Below, piece by piece: positions 1 through 10,408 of a stretch of 64,000 bases of DNA. The translations under genes were made by a program, and so were the position numbers. Position 1 is the stretch's first letter. Every line of letters starts with the position of its first letter. Under the pieces are notes generated by a model that did not search any database, had not been told where the DNA came from, and worked only from the letters and a program-made list of their open reading frames with translations. This DNA comes from Lolium rigidum (lineage: Eukaryota > Streptophyta > Magnoliopsida > Poales > Poaceae): the NCBI RefSeq assembly GCF_022539505.1, contig NW_025901042.1, positions 1 through 64,000 of the forward strand. Reading direction: 5' to 3'.

Positions 1-58
1 ACTAGGCGACGCAATCGGACACTCCCGGACATTTTGGGCGTCCGACTTGGAGATGCCC
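1..58. mobile_element. Right end of a Harbinger-like DNA transposon
   Basis: The stretch ends with TTGGAGATGCCC at 47-58, the same terminal sequence that closes the complete element at 11870-13220. The next three bases are TTA, the usual PIF/Harbinger target site, so they may be the right copy of the target duplication; the left copy lies outside the window. Only the terminus is visible, so element size is unknown. Confidence 0.5.
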
Positions 59-82
59 TTATGCGAAACGTTTTTTCATTCA

Positions 83-326
83 GGGCCTGTTTGGTTCTCA
101 GCCACACTTTGCCAAGCCAAAGTTTGGCAATTTGGCATGTGTTTGGTTCTTGCCACATTTTGGAGCTGCCACACTTCACTATCCATATGGCCCGCTTGCC
201 ATAGAGTAAAAATTTTGCCAACTTTTGCCACACTTTGTGGCTTCCAAAATCCTAGCCACACTTTTGTGGCTGCCATACTTGCCAAAGTTAGGCTTGGCAA
301 AGTGTGGCTGGGAACCAAACAGGCCC
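83..326. mobile_element. Tourist-like MITE (244 bp)
   Basis: A 244-bp element starts GGGCCTGTTTGGTT and ends with its inverted copy AACCAAACAGGCCC. The terminal inverted repeats run about 36 bp with one mismatch and continue less perfectly inward. It is flanked by the 3-bp direct repeat TCA (80-82 and 327-329). Short size, no coding capacity and a 3-bp target duplication fit a Tourist/Harbinger MITE. The interior repeats 'GCCACACTTTG' and 'TTTGGC' many times in both orientations, so the whole element can fold back. Confidence 0.8.
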
Positions 327-589
327 TCAGTTTCCAGTCCTTCGGGGCCATTCCCTGTTTTTTTAAAAAACAATGTCACATGTCCGTGATTCTCGACGGA
401 ATCTGAGCAGTAGTATGAACAGGGCTGGACGTCTCTCGCAGCCGCCCGTAACACTAGAGCACCGGCCATTTTTAGTTAATGCTACTCTAGACAGATAAAC
501 AATTCTCTCGTGGTGACGATTTGGCCATGATTGGTTCAACAACAGGAGAACAGTACGATGTGACAGTACGTCGAGCTGGGACAGAGCTC
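327..589. other. Unassigned intergenic stretch
   Basis: I see no gene, terminal repeat or tandem repeat here. It is the DNA between the Tourist-like MITE and the left target duplication of the poly(A) retroposon. Confidence 0.4.
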
Positions 590-1493
590 AGGAGAGCTCG
601 AGCGCACACAAGAACCGAGGATTCCCCTCTCCTTTCCCCAACTTGCTGCTACAGTACTGAGAGCCGATCCCCAATCGCCGGGCCAACCGGACGCCGTTCT
701 CACTGGCGCCGCCAGTCGAGACGTGCTGAGGAAAGGCTGCGGTCTCTGTAGTGTATATACCAGGTGTAGTTTTGGCCTCTGTGCTAGTAGCTGGCGTTAT
801 GCTGGGCGGAGCTCGCTGGTCGTCTCAGGCCAGATCCGGCGACTGCTGCTGTTCTTCTTCCTCGTCGTCCTCGTCGGAGGGGCGCGGTTGGAGTTTGGCA
901 GCTGCTCCAATAATAAGGTCTGTGTGCCCAGTAGTGGAGGCGGCGGTCTAGATCTGAGCCGCCCGATCTCGACCAGGTCAGGGCTGCTGCAAGCTCTCTC
1001 TGTACTCCGGTGGTCGGAGGGAGAGGTGGCAAGGAGAGGCGCCGTCTTCGACAATAAAGCTGCAGTGGCAGGTTCTTCCCTCTTCCTCGACAGTGATACT
1101 GAAGTTCCCCTGGCCGGTCGTGGAGGCGAGGTGGGGTATCTTGGCGGAGCTGTAAGGTACGCCTCTGTTTCGCTCCTGGCCGGCCGTGGTGGCGAGGAGG
1201 AGCTGGAGCTTGGCGCGCTGATGTTGGATCGAGAGAGAGGACCCTGTAATCTCTGTCCATGCGGCTGTTGGCTGGTGGAGGCTAGGCTGCGGCTTCTTCT
1301 TCCTTGCCATGGTGGCAAGATGAAGGGCGGTGGTGAGGCTCTCCCTGGCCGTCTTCATCGACTGATGCCTGAAGGGTGCTACGGAGATTCTGTGCAAGAT
1401 CTTCCTCGAGCTAATTACGTGGTGCCTTCCAGCGGCGCCACGATTTTTGGCCGCATGAGCGGCTCAATTTCAACCTCCAAGAAGGAGGCTCAG

Positions 1494-2572
1494 TGATGCG
1501 GGGTGGCCTTCGGACACCTACGCCTCAAGACCATCAAGTGCAACCCCGCCTATCGTCGACACTACACCATGGCCAAGGAGTCCCCCAAGTGGACCTTCAA
1601 CCCTAACCCACGCTACATGCGACAAGGTGAACTCCTTCCTCTCGATACTCGACCTCGTAGATACCTTGAATGGAATGCTACCTCATGTCGGCATGTTATA
1701 TGTCATTAGGTACAAGAGTCATCAAGGACCGGAGAGGAGGAACACCCATGGTGCAAGGAAGCGAGGGAAGGGAAGAGGAGCCATTCATCATGGTGCAAGG
1801 AAGAAGGAAGAAGAAGAAGAATGAAGGAAGAAGGAAGGAAGAGGAAGAAGAAGCGGGAGGAGGGAGGCCGGCCGGTCACAGGCCCGGTTGACCGGCCCCC
1901 TGACCGGCCCACCCGGTCATAGGCCCGGTTGACCGGCCCCCTGACCGGCCTGGCCGGTTTCGACCGGAATCTCCGCTTGTGCCATCCGGACGCAGTCCCG
2001 GGGCTTCGGAACGCCCCACCCGGTCACCGTCCGGTCCAGAACCCGGTTTGGACCGGGTGGGCCGGTCACAGACCCGGTTTGACCCGGTCAAACCGGATTT
2101 CACGGGTTTGACCCCACCAACTTGTACCCGTTCGACCCGAGCTGCCTTGTATGTCTATATAAGCACCCCCGGTCGCCCCCTTACCTCTTTAGACAAGATT
2201 TAGGCTTAGACATGGATTTGAGCTTTGTCTCCCTAGGGTTTCATCCCCTTTGTATCAAGGCTACCCTTGTTGGATGATTGGATTTGGTGTGTGAGATTCT
2301 AGTGCTACCCACTCTCTCTCCCACTCCTAGATTCATCTCCCTCACCAATCTCTCCGCTCCGGGATTCTACCTCGCGTCTCTCCCGGGTTGATTCTATTGG
2401 CGTGGTCCATCGAGCCACGGGGGTAAGTATCGATTGTATCGGGTTGGTGTGCGTGCGTGAGTTCCTCGTGTTCTTCGTGTTCATCGTGTTCTTCGCGCTC
2501 TCCCTCTCATCCCTCTTTGGATTTCGGGTCAACCGCAAGATCGGGCCACACACGGGGTCTTAGACCTCATCA
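1494..2572 (+). repeat. 5' LTR (1079 bp)
   Basis: Starts TGATGCGG, ends CTCATCA. It carries a GC-rich block of CCGG/ACCGGCC motifs (about 1870-2100), an A/G-rich purine run (1795-1860) and a TATA-like box (2155-2163). Compared with the 3' LTR it holds one extra tandem copy of a 41-bp segment at about 1910-1950, in the CCGGTTGACCGGCC region, which explains 1079 versus 1038 bp. Confidence 0.93.
2155..2163 (+). promoter_or_regulatory. LTR TATA box
   Basis: CTATATAAG lies about 660 bp into the 5' LTR, with the matching copy at 7942-7950 in the 3' LTR. Position and sequence fit the Pol II promoter at the U3/R boundary. Transcription start would be roughly 25-35 bp downstream; this is inferred. 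Confidence 0.6.
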
Positions 2573-2574
2573 TA

Positions 2575-2588
2575 TGGTATCAGCAGCC
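2575..2588 (+). other. Primer-binding site
   Basis: TGGTATCAGCAGCC starts two bases after the 5' LTR and resembles the initiator tRNA-Met primer site (TGGTATCAGAGC) used by many plant LTR elements, diverging at its distal end. Confidence 0.65.
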
Positions 2589-4113
2589 TTTGGTTTCCGC
2601 GGATTTGACCCCCCACCCATCCAATTTCGTCCCTAAAATTTTTCCCCAATAATCCCCAAAAATAGCCCTAATTTGCCTTTGGACCGATCTGTGATTTGGT
2701 TGCGTTTTGAGTGGTTTTGGTCCATGGATTTGGTGTTGGAGTGCTTGATCTACTATCTCCCCAACTTTTAGCCCCCAATTCCATCGTTTCCCCTCCGATT
2801 TGGTCAATTTGGTCGATTTTCGTGAAGAACAGGAGAGAGAAACTGCGTCCCGGTTGAGAAATCCGGTCAACCGGGCTGCAGACCGGCCGGGCCAGCCCAG
2901 AACCCGGTCGACCGGCCGTGTGACCGGCCAGGCCGGCCCCAGGTCCGGCCCAACCGGCCCCTGGACCGGGCGCCACCCCTCCACCTCCACCGCCGACCAC
3001 CGCCACTCCTCTCCTCCGCCGGCAAGCACCGCCATCATCCCCAACCACCGGCAAACACCACCGCGGCCCCAACAAACACCGCCGCATCCGCAAGAGCATC
3101 GACACCACCACCACCGGCTTACCACCGCCACCACCGCCAAGCTACTTTGACCATTTTCTTCCGCTAACTTGTGTTTGCTTGTTCCGGTTTGAGTGCCTTG
3201 TTTGTGAAACTAACCCGCAGCTCCGAAGCAAGCGACGACATCCGAGGCACCCCGAACTTGCAACCGTACTCTTGACATCACCGCCATCATCGCAAGTTGT
3301 GTGTTCATCACCGCCTAACATCCTAGGTATAACTTGCATTCCCCTTGTAACCCCTCTTCTTTTGCGATCTATCCTATCGAGCATTGCTTATTGAGTGTTG
3401 CGAGACATTGCACGTGGCCCCGCATTGTGAGGTGTGTGTGTAGCGTTGAGTAAGGCACCCAAGCAAACACTCGTGTGGCGAGATAGCAAAAGCGAGGCTA
3501 ACACTAACATAGTGCGTCAAAAGCCCCAAAACACAAAAAGAGTGCGAGTAGCACCATACATCCATACATCCACACATCCATACGCCCATACATACAAAAG
3601 TGTCCAAGTGCCACCAAAGATACAAACGAGTGCAAGTGCCACCATATACAAAAGAGAAAAAGCTTTTAAGCAAAAGAGAGAAAAGAGAAGAGAGGCTACG
3701 TGTGAATCTTGTTGTCTCTCCATTTGCAACCAAAGCTTTGCCTCTCCTTGTGTTAGTGTGACACCGAGCACCCTTACATACACTTTTCCGCTCACTTTTG
3801 GTTGCACTAACCCCGCTTATCTCGTGTGTGTGTTCCACATCTTTTCCGTGTTTATAGTGATCATCGCTTTGACATTTGAATTTTTGGATTTCCACCACTC
3901 TTGACAATACACTTGATTTCGGATTTCGTCTTTTGGCTTTCCACAACACTCGCCTAACACCATATTTGCTAGCTTTTGCGTGTGGTTTTGCGTGTGTCCC
4001 CGATACACTTGATCTTACTTTTGACTTGGTGCCTCAATACTATCTTACCTTGGTAAGAGTGCGAGGTAGTCTCCTTCCACTAACATACACCATATAGATA
4101 CCATCGTGCTAAC
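2589..4113 (+). other. Untranslated leader of the LTR element
   Basis: About 1.5 kb between the primer-binding site and the long frame. It contains a second CCGG-rich tract (about 2860-2970) similar in composition to the LTR block, a CCACC/CCGCC-rich stretch (2970-3140), and a stretch with recurring 'CATACATCCA' and 'AGTGC...GCCACCA' motifs (3540-3660). I see no supported gene; frames here are short. Confidence 0.6.
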
Positions 4114-7100
4114 ATGGATAGCGAAGATGAAGATACGGAGGAGTACATGGAGCACTTCGAGGAAGATACCTCCTCAAGCACCGCGGATGTGGAGGAACAT
4201 GTGGAGCTCTACTCCGACTATGGCTCCCCAAGCATCACCGACATCTCCGACATCGAGGAGCTCGACAACGACCATGGCTCCCCAAGCATCCTCGACATGG
4301 ACGACATGGTGGAGCACCACTTTGAGGACGACTTCGACGAGCTCTACATCGACAATGGCTCATCAAGCATGGACGAAATGGTGGAGCAACGCCACGCCTA
4401 CGACATCGACACCATGGCGGAGCCTCACCTAGTCACCTACTTGGCCAATGGAGCTACATATGAAGATAGAGGACCTCAACGATGGCACCATCATATGGAT
4501 CATCAAGAGCGTCCCCAACATGATCGCCATCGACACACTTCTTCGAGCTCCACGAGGCGCCACCATGAGAGTGCTTATGCACATGATCATCTACGGCGAG
4601 TTCATCATATGGAGCATCAAGAGCGGCCTCATAATGATCGTCATCGACACTCGTCTCCAAGCTCCACAAGGCGCGGCAAGCAACATGCCAAGTCGCATGA
4701 GCCATCATCTAGGAATGGCAAGGACCGTCATCGACATACGTCACCACATGAGCTTCACCGCCACAAGCCACTTCATGATCGCCATCGACCAACATCTTCC
4801 ACGAGTCTTCGACGACACCACTCAAGCCATGGTGATGATGCACGAAGACGAGAGCCTCAACATGAAGGCGACAAACACCATGATAGGGTGCCTAACACTC
4901 CAAAGATGGCAAGTGCACATCGAGCATACCTTCCTCATAAGGCGACTTCCACCTCTTGTGCCACCACCACAATGGCCTCTACCTCGTCACGTGCCTATGG
5001 ACTCCGATGCTACAAGTGCAAGCAACAAGGCCACCCTCCACGGGAATGTCCCAATCTCCTATGTGAGGTGTGCAAGGCCAAGGGTCACGTGGCATGGCAA
5101 TGCACAACGCCAAGCGCCAAGAAGCTCTACTTCGACGAGCTCAATGCACAAGTCTCCGAGATGCCACCACTTGAGGACGACTTAGGAGGCAATGGAGTTG
5201 AGCATGGTGAGCATGGGATTCTCCCTTCACCTACGGAGGCGCATGGAGTTGAGATGGTTGAGCATGGGAATTTCCCTTCAACCAAGGAGGCGCATGGAGA
5301 TGAGAAAGTCGAGCCTACTCCCCTATGCTTCATTGATGAGTTGGTACCAATCCCATGTGAGGATGAGAGCCACTTAGCCCACTTGAATGAGAGTGATAGT
5401 GAGTTGAGTGACTCCCACCCCATATGTGAGTTTGAGTGCTTCCGTTTGGAGGATATGAGTGACACACAAAGTGAGTTGAGAGAGGTAGATGATAGGTCCA
5501 TGGAGGACATCACTTTTGCTAACACATTAACCTCTCCCTCGTTTGTGTCTTCTTATGTTGCACTAGGTTCCACGGAGGACGAGTTCCCGCTCATGGAGAC
5601 GATGTACATGGTGCATGAAGATGATGATATCTCACCATGCTTGCTCCAAGATGGACATGTCGACCAAATGGATCCTCCTACTTCCACAACACCTACTTCA
5701 AATGAGTCGGCCTACAAAGGTAACAACATAGGTGTTGATGATGCCATGATCCCACTAGTGGACATGATGACTTATGAGTGCATGCATGATCTCGATGATC
5801 CATTTGCTACTTCACATGCTACTTTCACTTTTTCATGTGATGCTTTGCTTGATAACATTGTTGGTCATGTGGAATTGATTGCTTGTGATACCATGACCAT
5901 GCCATGCTATGAGAGTTTCACTTTTTCCCCGCTTGCTTGCAATGATAATGATTATGATCATGCTTGTGTTGTGACACCCTTGATGAACACTTGCTCTTTA
6001 CATAGGGTTGTCGACAACAATGATAACATGTTCCACATGCTTTGCCCCAAATGTTTACACCATTCCATGATCCTTGCATCCAAGATTGTGAACAATTGCT
6101 CTTTCTTATGCTTGGTATGCAAGAATGCTTATTTCATTGTCCATGAGATGGCCTCCATAGCCTTCTCTATTTTTGATGATCATGAGTTACCACATGCCAT
6201 GAATGCACCTTCTTGCCATATGCACCATCGCCATGCATTTCATACTATCTTGATTGACACTAATGGTGATGTGCACAAGTCATGGAACATCATGATGGAT
6301 GATGTGTTCCTCTACCATGCACACACGCTCTTTGTTCTCTCTATTGTGTGTATAGGTACCCGCACGACAACTTCCACCGCTACGGAGCATGAGCTCACGA
6401 AACGCGCAATTGAGAGCTACCCCATCAAGGATCCAACCCATGGGAATCACACCAAAGAGTATGTTCCCACAAGCCTTCGCCCTCATGTGTTTCCGGTTTG
6501 CCTTGTCGAGTTTCCGGTTTGGTCCAACTCCTCGTCAACTCTCTTGCTTCTTATGCAACATATCTTGACACATCTTGTTGGCACAATGGTTGTTGTATGT
6601 CTTGATGTTATCATCATACACTCCGAGAATCTCAAGGACCATGTCATACATGTGAGAGACACCTTATGCATCTTGTGCCACATGTCACACAAAAAGTTGC
6701 TCTTCTTTGGATTTTTCATTTCATCTTTGGCATTGGCATTGGATTCTTTGACACTTGAGGATACCCATACTAGGCTCACGCCAACCATACTCTCCCAAGC
6801 TCGAAGTCTCCATCGCGTTGCCATTGCACATAACAATTTTGCCCCAAATTTTGCCGCCGATACTTGCCTTTTGTTTGTTCCATTTGCTTGGGACAAGGCT
6901 ACACCACACATTTTTGACACCATACAACTCTTACATGCACAAATTTTTGCCCTTCCACATGTTGGATACACCCACACTATTTTGGTTCCCATTTTTGCCA
7001 AATGCCTCTTGGAGAAACGACTTGATGCTTCGTATTTGATTGAGAGCCTCTTGTTCGCCGGTCACCCAATTGGCATCCACAAGCTTTCCTTTCGCAAGTT

Positions 7101-7434
7101 GTTTTTCCCCACGCTCTTCTTCGACCGAGACTTTGTCCCTCCACCACTACATGGGAGACCCGTCATGGACTACAACAAGGACGCCCGCACCACGACGAGC
7201 ATCCATAAGGATACAAGGGCAACTATACAAGTCCTTCACCAATCCATCTCGGATCTCTCGCCACATCATGGAGATGAGGAGGAACAAGAGTCGAGGACGA
7301 CTCTTCCCCAAGGGGGGGAGATGATGCGGGGTGGCCTTCGGACACCTACGCCTCAAGACCATCAAGTGCAACCCCGCCTATCGTCGACACTACACCATGG
7401 CCAAGGAGTCCCCCAAGTGGACCTTCAACCCTAA
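4114..7434 (+). CDS. Gag-like zinc-knuckle polyprotein with a degenerate RT region
   Basis: One uninterrupted frame of 1106 codons begins with ATG at 4114. Residues 1-120 are strongly acidic with repeated 'YGSPS'-type blocks. Residues about 140-260 are His/Arg-rich with repeats of the form DRHRHTSSSSTRRHH. Two CCHC zinc knuckles follow at about residues 299-312 (CYKCKQQGHPPREC) and 317-330 (CEVCKAKGHVAWQC). The C-terminal third keeps the order of a Ty3-gypsy RT: a block ending VVVCLDVIIIHSENLKDHV where an active enzyme has VVYxDDILIYS, then 'FGF', then a piece resembling the start of RNase H. The catalytic Asp-Asp is replaced (LDV), so it cannot be an active RT. The frame passes the polypurine tract and ends about 110 bp inside the 3' LTR. 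I infer a gag-type nucleic-acid-binding product; the last part may be untranslated in practice. Confidence 0.7.
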   Translation: MDSEDEDTEEYMEHFEEDTSSSTADVEEHVELYSDYGSPSITDISDIEELDNDHGSPSILDMDDMVEHHFEDDFDELYIDNGSSSMDEMVEQRHAYDIDTMAEPHLVTYLANGATYEDRGPQRWHHHMDHQERPQHDRHRHTSSSSTRRHHESAYAHDHLRRVHHMEHQERPHNDRHRHSSPSSTRRGKQHAKSHEPSSRNGKDRHRHTSPHELHRHKPLHDRHRPTSSTSLRRHHSSHGDDARRREPQHEGDKHHDRVPNTPKMASAHRAYLPHKATSTSCATTTMASTSSRAYGLRCYKCKQQGHPPRECPNLLCEVCKAKGHVAWQCTTPSAKKLYFDELNAQVSEMPPLEDDLGGNGVEHGEHGILPSPTEAHGVEMVEHGNFPSTKEAHGDEKVEPTPLCFIDELVPIPCEDESHLAHLNESDSELSDSHPICEFECFRLEDMSDTQSELREVDDRSMEDITFANTLTSPSFVSSYVALGSTEDEFPLMETMYMVHEDDDISPCLLQDGHVDQMDPPTSTTPTSNESAYKGNNIGVDDAMIPLVDMMTYECMHDLDDPFATSHATFTFSCDALLDNIVGHVELIACDTMTMPCYESFTFSPLACNDNDYDHACVVTPLMNTCSLHRVVDNNDNMFHMLCPKCLHHSMILASKIVNNCSFLCLVCKNAYFIVHEMASIAFSIFDDHELPHAMNAPSCHMHHRHAFHTILIDTNGDVHKSWNIMMDDVFLYHAHTLFVLSIVCIGTRTTTSTATEHELTKRAIESYPIKDPTHGNHTKEYVPTSLRPHVFPVCLVEFPVWSNSSSTLLLLMQHILTHLVGTMVVVCLDVIIIHSENLKDHVIHVRDTLCILCHMSHKKLLFFGFFISSLALALDSLTLEDTHTRLTPTILSQARSLHRVAIAHNNFAPNFAADTCLLFVPFAWDKATPHIFDTIQLLHAQIFALPHVGYTHTILVPIFAKCLLEKRLDASYLIESLLFAGHPIGIHKLSFRKLFFPTLFFDRDFVPPPLHGRPVMDYNKDARTTTSIHKDTRATIQVLHQSISDLSPHHGDEEEQESRTTLPQGGEMMRGGLRTPTPQDHQVQPRLSSTLHHGQGVPQVDLQP
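7310..7321 (+). other. Polypurine tract
   Basis: AAGGGGGGGAGA lies immediately before the 3' LTR, the expected priming site for plus-strand DNA synthesis. The long coding frame runs straight through it. Confidence 0.85.
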
Positions 7435-8359
7435 CCCACGCTACATGCGACAAGGTGAACTCCTTCCTCTCGATACTCGACCTCGTAGATACCTTGAATG
7501 GAATGCTACCTCATGTCGGCATGTTATATGTCATTAGGTACAAGAGTCATCAAGGACCGGAGAGGAGGAACACCCATGGTGCAAGGAAGCGAGGGAAGGG
7601 AAGAGGAGCCATTCATCATGGTGCAAGGAAGAAGGAAGAAGAAGAAGAATGAAGGAAGAAGGAAGGAAGAGGAAGAAGAAGCGGGAGGAGGGAGGCCGGC
7701 CGGTCACAGGCCCGGTTGACCGGCCCCCTGACCGGCCTGGCCGGTTTCGACCGGAATCTCCGCTTGTGCCATCCGGACGCAGTCCCGGGGCTTCGGAACG
7801 CCCCACCCGGTCACCGTCCGGTCCAGAACCCGGTTTGGACCGGGTGGGCCGGTCACAGACCCGGTTTGACCCGGTCAAACCGGATTTCACGAGTTTGACC
7901 CCACCAACTTGTACCCGTTCGACCCGAGCTGCCTTGTATGCCTATATAAGCACCCCCGGTCGCCCCCTTACCTCTTTAGACAAGATTTAGGCTTAGACAT
8001 GGATTTGAGCTTTGTCTCCCTAGGGTTTCATCCCCTTTGTATCAAGGCTACCCTTGTTGGATGATTGGATTTGGTGTGTGAGATTCTAGTGCTACCCACT
8101 CTCTCTCCCACTCCTAGATTCATCTCCCTCACCAATCTCTCCGCTCCGGGATTCTACCTCGCGTCGCTCCCGGGTTGATTCTATTGGCGTGGTCCATCGA
8201 GCCACGGGGGTAAGTATCGATTGTATCGGGTTGGTGTGCGTGCGTGAGTTCCTCGTGTTCTTCGTGTTCATCGTGTTCTTCGCGCTCTCCCTCTCATCCC
8301 TCTTTGGATTTCGGGTCAACCGCAAGATCGGGCCACACACGGGGTCTTAGACCTCATCA
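7322..8359 (+). repeat. 3' LTR (1038 bp)
   Basis: Nearly identical to the 5' LTR. The three substitutions I find are at the TATA-proximal TATGT/TATGC, at CACGGG/CACGAG, and at GCGTCTC/GCGTCGC. It lacks the 41-bp duplicated segment. It ends CCTCATCA, followed by the CTCAG target copy. Confidence 0.93.
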
Positions 8360-8736
8360 CTCAGTGCTCGATTCGTCGGAGCTCGTCGTCTCTCCACCGC
8401 CAAGTGGTTCGTTCCCGGAGGAGGAGAAGCGACCGACGAATCAGCAACATCGCCGGAAGCATGCTATCGAGCTTCTTCGCATCGCATCTCGACAGCAACG
8501 TCTCGAGGTCGCCGGCGACTGGTGGTGGACGCGCCCAGGGACCTGATTGCTTTTTAGGTTTTTGTCTCAGGGTGTTGTATGCAATTCTGGAGGGTCTTTC
8601 TTCAAATTCAGGTTTATCTGTGCAAAAGATGCCAGAGGACCTCCTTATAAAACTGTACCCACCACGTGTGACGTAATGCAATCTCCTGGGCCTTCTGGAC
8701 CCTTTCCTTGTTAAAAAAAAAGGAGAGCTCGAGCGC

Positions 8737-10215
8737 TCGCGCGCGCTCTCTCTCTTGTTGCTGTGGCAGTGAATGCACATCTGGATCATGTGCAAATCTC
8801 AACCGTAACATCGCCGTAATAATGGAGGGGTATACTACTCTACTTGCTCGCGTGGGCACAGCTGCGCACGACACCATAAACACGGATTTTGACTGACTGG
8901 TGGGAGTATTTTGATGTGAAGCTCCACAAGTCCGATCTTCTTGGAGGCCAAGCTCCGCTGCTCCATTTGCTCAGGTGCCCACAAGGGAGCTTGGACTGAA
9001 AAACGAAGCACGTCTCCTATATTTTCTCTGTTTGGAACGTGGGACACTTTTCATCTTCCACGCGGTACGTACGTAATCCATGTGCTGCAAGTAAAAAAAG
9101 GAACTTCGTACGTGTACGACACAAAAAAAACACAACTAGTGGGGATAGGTTTTCACATAAGCACGGTTGAATAATTTTTGGGAAATATTTTAGAGAACCC
9201 AAATCTTACGATCTTACGATATACTATTTGGTTTGACATGTACCTTTTCTAATAACTCAGGTCCACCAGTCAGATACCATGGAGAGAAAATTTTATGGGG
9301 TTTTCCAGTGCAAACTAAACAAAAAAAAATGTTTATCCAATGATACCGAATATGACTATGTTGGCGTGCGGAAACCATATGTAAGCGTAATGGCGGTAAA
9401 TTCATTTTCCATAGTTAGTGACCAAAGTGAAATTCTCGCAGAAATTCTTGATGATGGTTGGATTTTACTCGTCATGATTTGTGAGGCAACACATATGTCC
9501 AAGATGTGCGCTAATGTGAAGAAAAAACATGAATGTCTTGCGTCAATTCTTGCACGTTAGCTTTGTCTTTTCTTTTCTAGCTACTAGGTCGAAAGGGCGC
9601 AAATGAGGCGTAACAACTCTAACTCCCAAGTCCGATGCAATGTCACATCAAATTCAAGTCTCCTTCTTTGACACAAAAAATATCTTGACCTTCAACACTG
9701 CGTAACGTACCAATGTATTCAAGAGGAGAAGGATGGATCCATAACTTTCTTAACACACTACCATTTTCCACTCTTGATGTAAGGGGTTTGAACCTCTATT
9801 GAACAGAGGTATCCTATGCAATGAAACAAAAACATGTAGTTTTGCCAACATGTGAAAACAAATAGTCCGCAAAGGAAGAGAAAGAAAAACCATACCTTGG
9901 GGTTTCATGCTGCAGCCATAAAAGAGGAGGTAGCTTTGTCATTCTACAAAATAACCTTTTACCCTAGAGCCCACTTTTTTTCGGGCCAGCTGAGCTAACA
10001 GGCCCTAGCTCCCACATTACCAACTCCAAATAATAACCAAACTAATGAGAAAACTTGGCAAAGCTGCTAATTATTAATAAATGGATTATTAAAAAAGCAA
10101 ACAAAACATAGGAAGATAAAAGGTACTCTTCAGTTGCAGGCCCCACATACCCCCAACAATGTTGGACCCACCAACCTAGAGCACCCATGACCCATGCCAT
10201 AGTCCCAGGCGTCCT
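8737..10215. other. Upstream region of the LOG gene
   Basis: About 1.5 kb between the retroposon and the LOG TATA box. It is AT-rich with no convincing coding frame. A CT/GC microsatellite-like run (CGCGCGCGCTCTCTCTC) follows the right target duplication of the retroposon at about 8737-8758. Short frames around 9279-9560 have no recognisable domain. I see no terminal inverted repeat element in it. Confidence 0.45.
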
Positions 10216-10226
10216 CTCTATAAATG
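10216..10226 (+). promoter_or_regulatory. TATA box of the LOG gene
   Basis: TCTATAAATGG lies about 190 bp before the LOG start codon in a pyrimidine-rich, GC-rich context. It is a good plant TATA match and would place the transcription start near 10250, giving a 5' UTR of about 160 bp. Position is inferred, not measured. Confidence 0.6.
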
Positions 10227-10408
10227 GAGGCGTCCCCCCACAACATCCGGCTCAACTCAAGTCTTCGCACTTCCAACCTCGCCCTCTCGCTACCGCTACG
10301 TCTACGCACACCCACCTACCCAAATAACTACCTCCACCTCCACCTCGTCGGCGAGAACCACCAGCCTTCCCTAACCCCCACCACCGCACGCGGCCGCCGG
10401 CGAAGGCG

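Larger units (their letters stand above)
1494..8359 (+). mobile_element. Young non-autonomous Ty3-gypsy-derived LTR retrotransposon
   Basis: A complete element of 6866 bp: 5' LTR 1494-2572, primer-binding site 2575-2588, untranslated leader to 4113, one long frame 4114-7434, polypurine tract 7310-7321 and 3' LTR 7322-8359. LTRs begin TGATGCGG and end CCTCATCA. The 5-bp target duplication CTCAG lies at 1489-1493 and 8360-8364. By eye the LTRs differ by three substitutions plus one 41-bp duplication, so the insertion is recent. No working pol is present, so mobilisation must have been in trans. It is inserted in the poly(A) retroposon. Confidence 0.92.
723..8676 (+). pseudogene. Orphan open frame in the retroposon, interrupted by the LTR element
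   Basis: On the plus strand a frame is open from 723 to 1493. If the LTR element and one TSD copy are removed, it continues in phase from 8365 to a TAA at 8674-8676, about 360 codons in all. The predicted product has a hydrophobic leucine-rich stretch near residues 40-52 and is otherwise low-complexity, rich in Gly, Arg, Ser and Leu. I recognise no domain. GC-rich DNA gives long chance frames (the minus strand is also open here), so coding status is doubtful; it is recorded because the frame crosses the insertion point intact. Confidence 0.25.
590..8736 (+). mobile_element. Poly(A)-tailed retroposon, about 1.24 kb, split by an LTR element
   Basis: The sequence GGAGAGCTCGAGCGC occurs at 591-605 and again at 8722-8736, directly after a run of A ending at 8721 (one more base, A, also matches). 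A direct repeat of 15-16 bp with a 3' A tail is the hallmark of target-primed reverse transcription (LINE, SINE or processed transcript). Removing the LTR element (1494-8364) leaves about 888 + 356 bp of retroposon. I do not recognise the family; there is no RT domain and no obvious tRNA-like A or B box at its start. The 3' part reads as a transcript tail ('CTCCTGGGCCTTCTGG' shortly before the A run). Confidence 0.7.

Noticed and set aside
9279..9560. 93-codon frame upstream of LOG
   Set aside because: AT-rich, no domain, no promoter context or partner exons seen.
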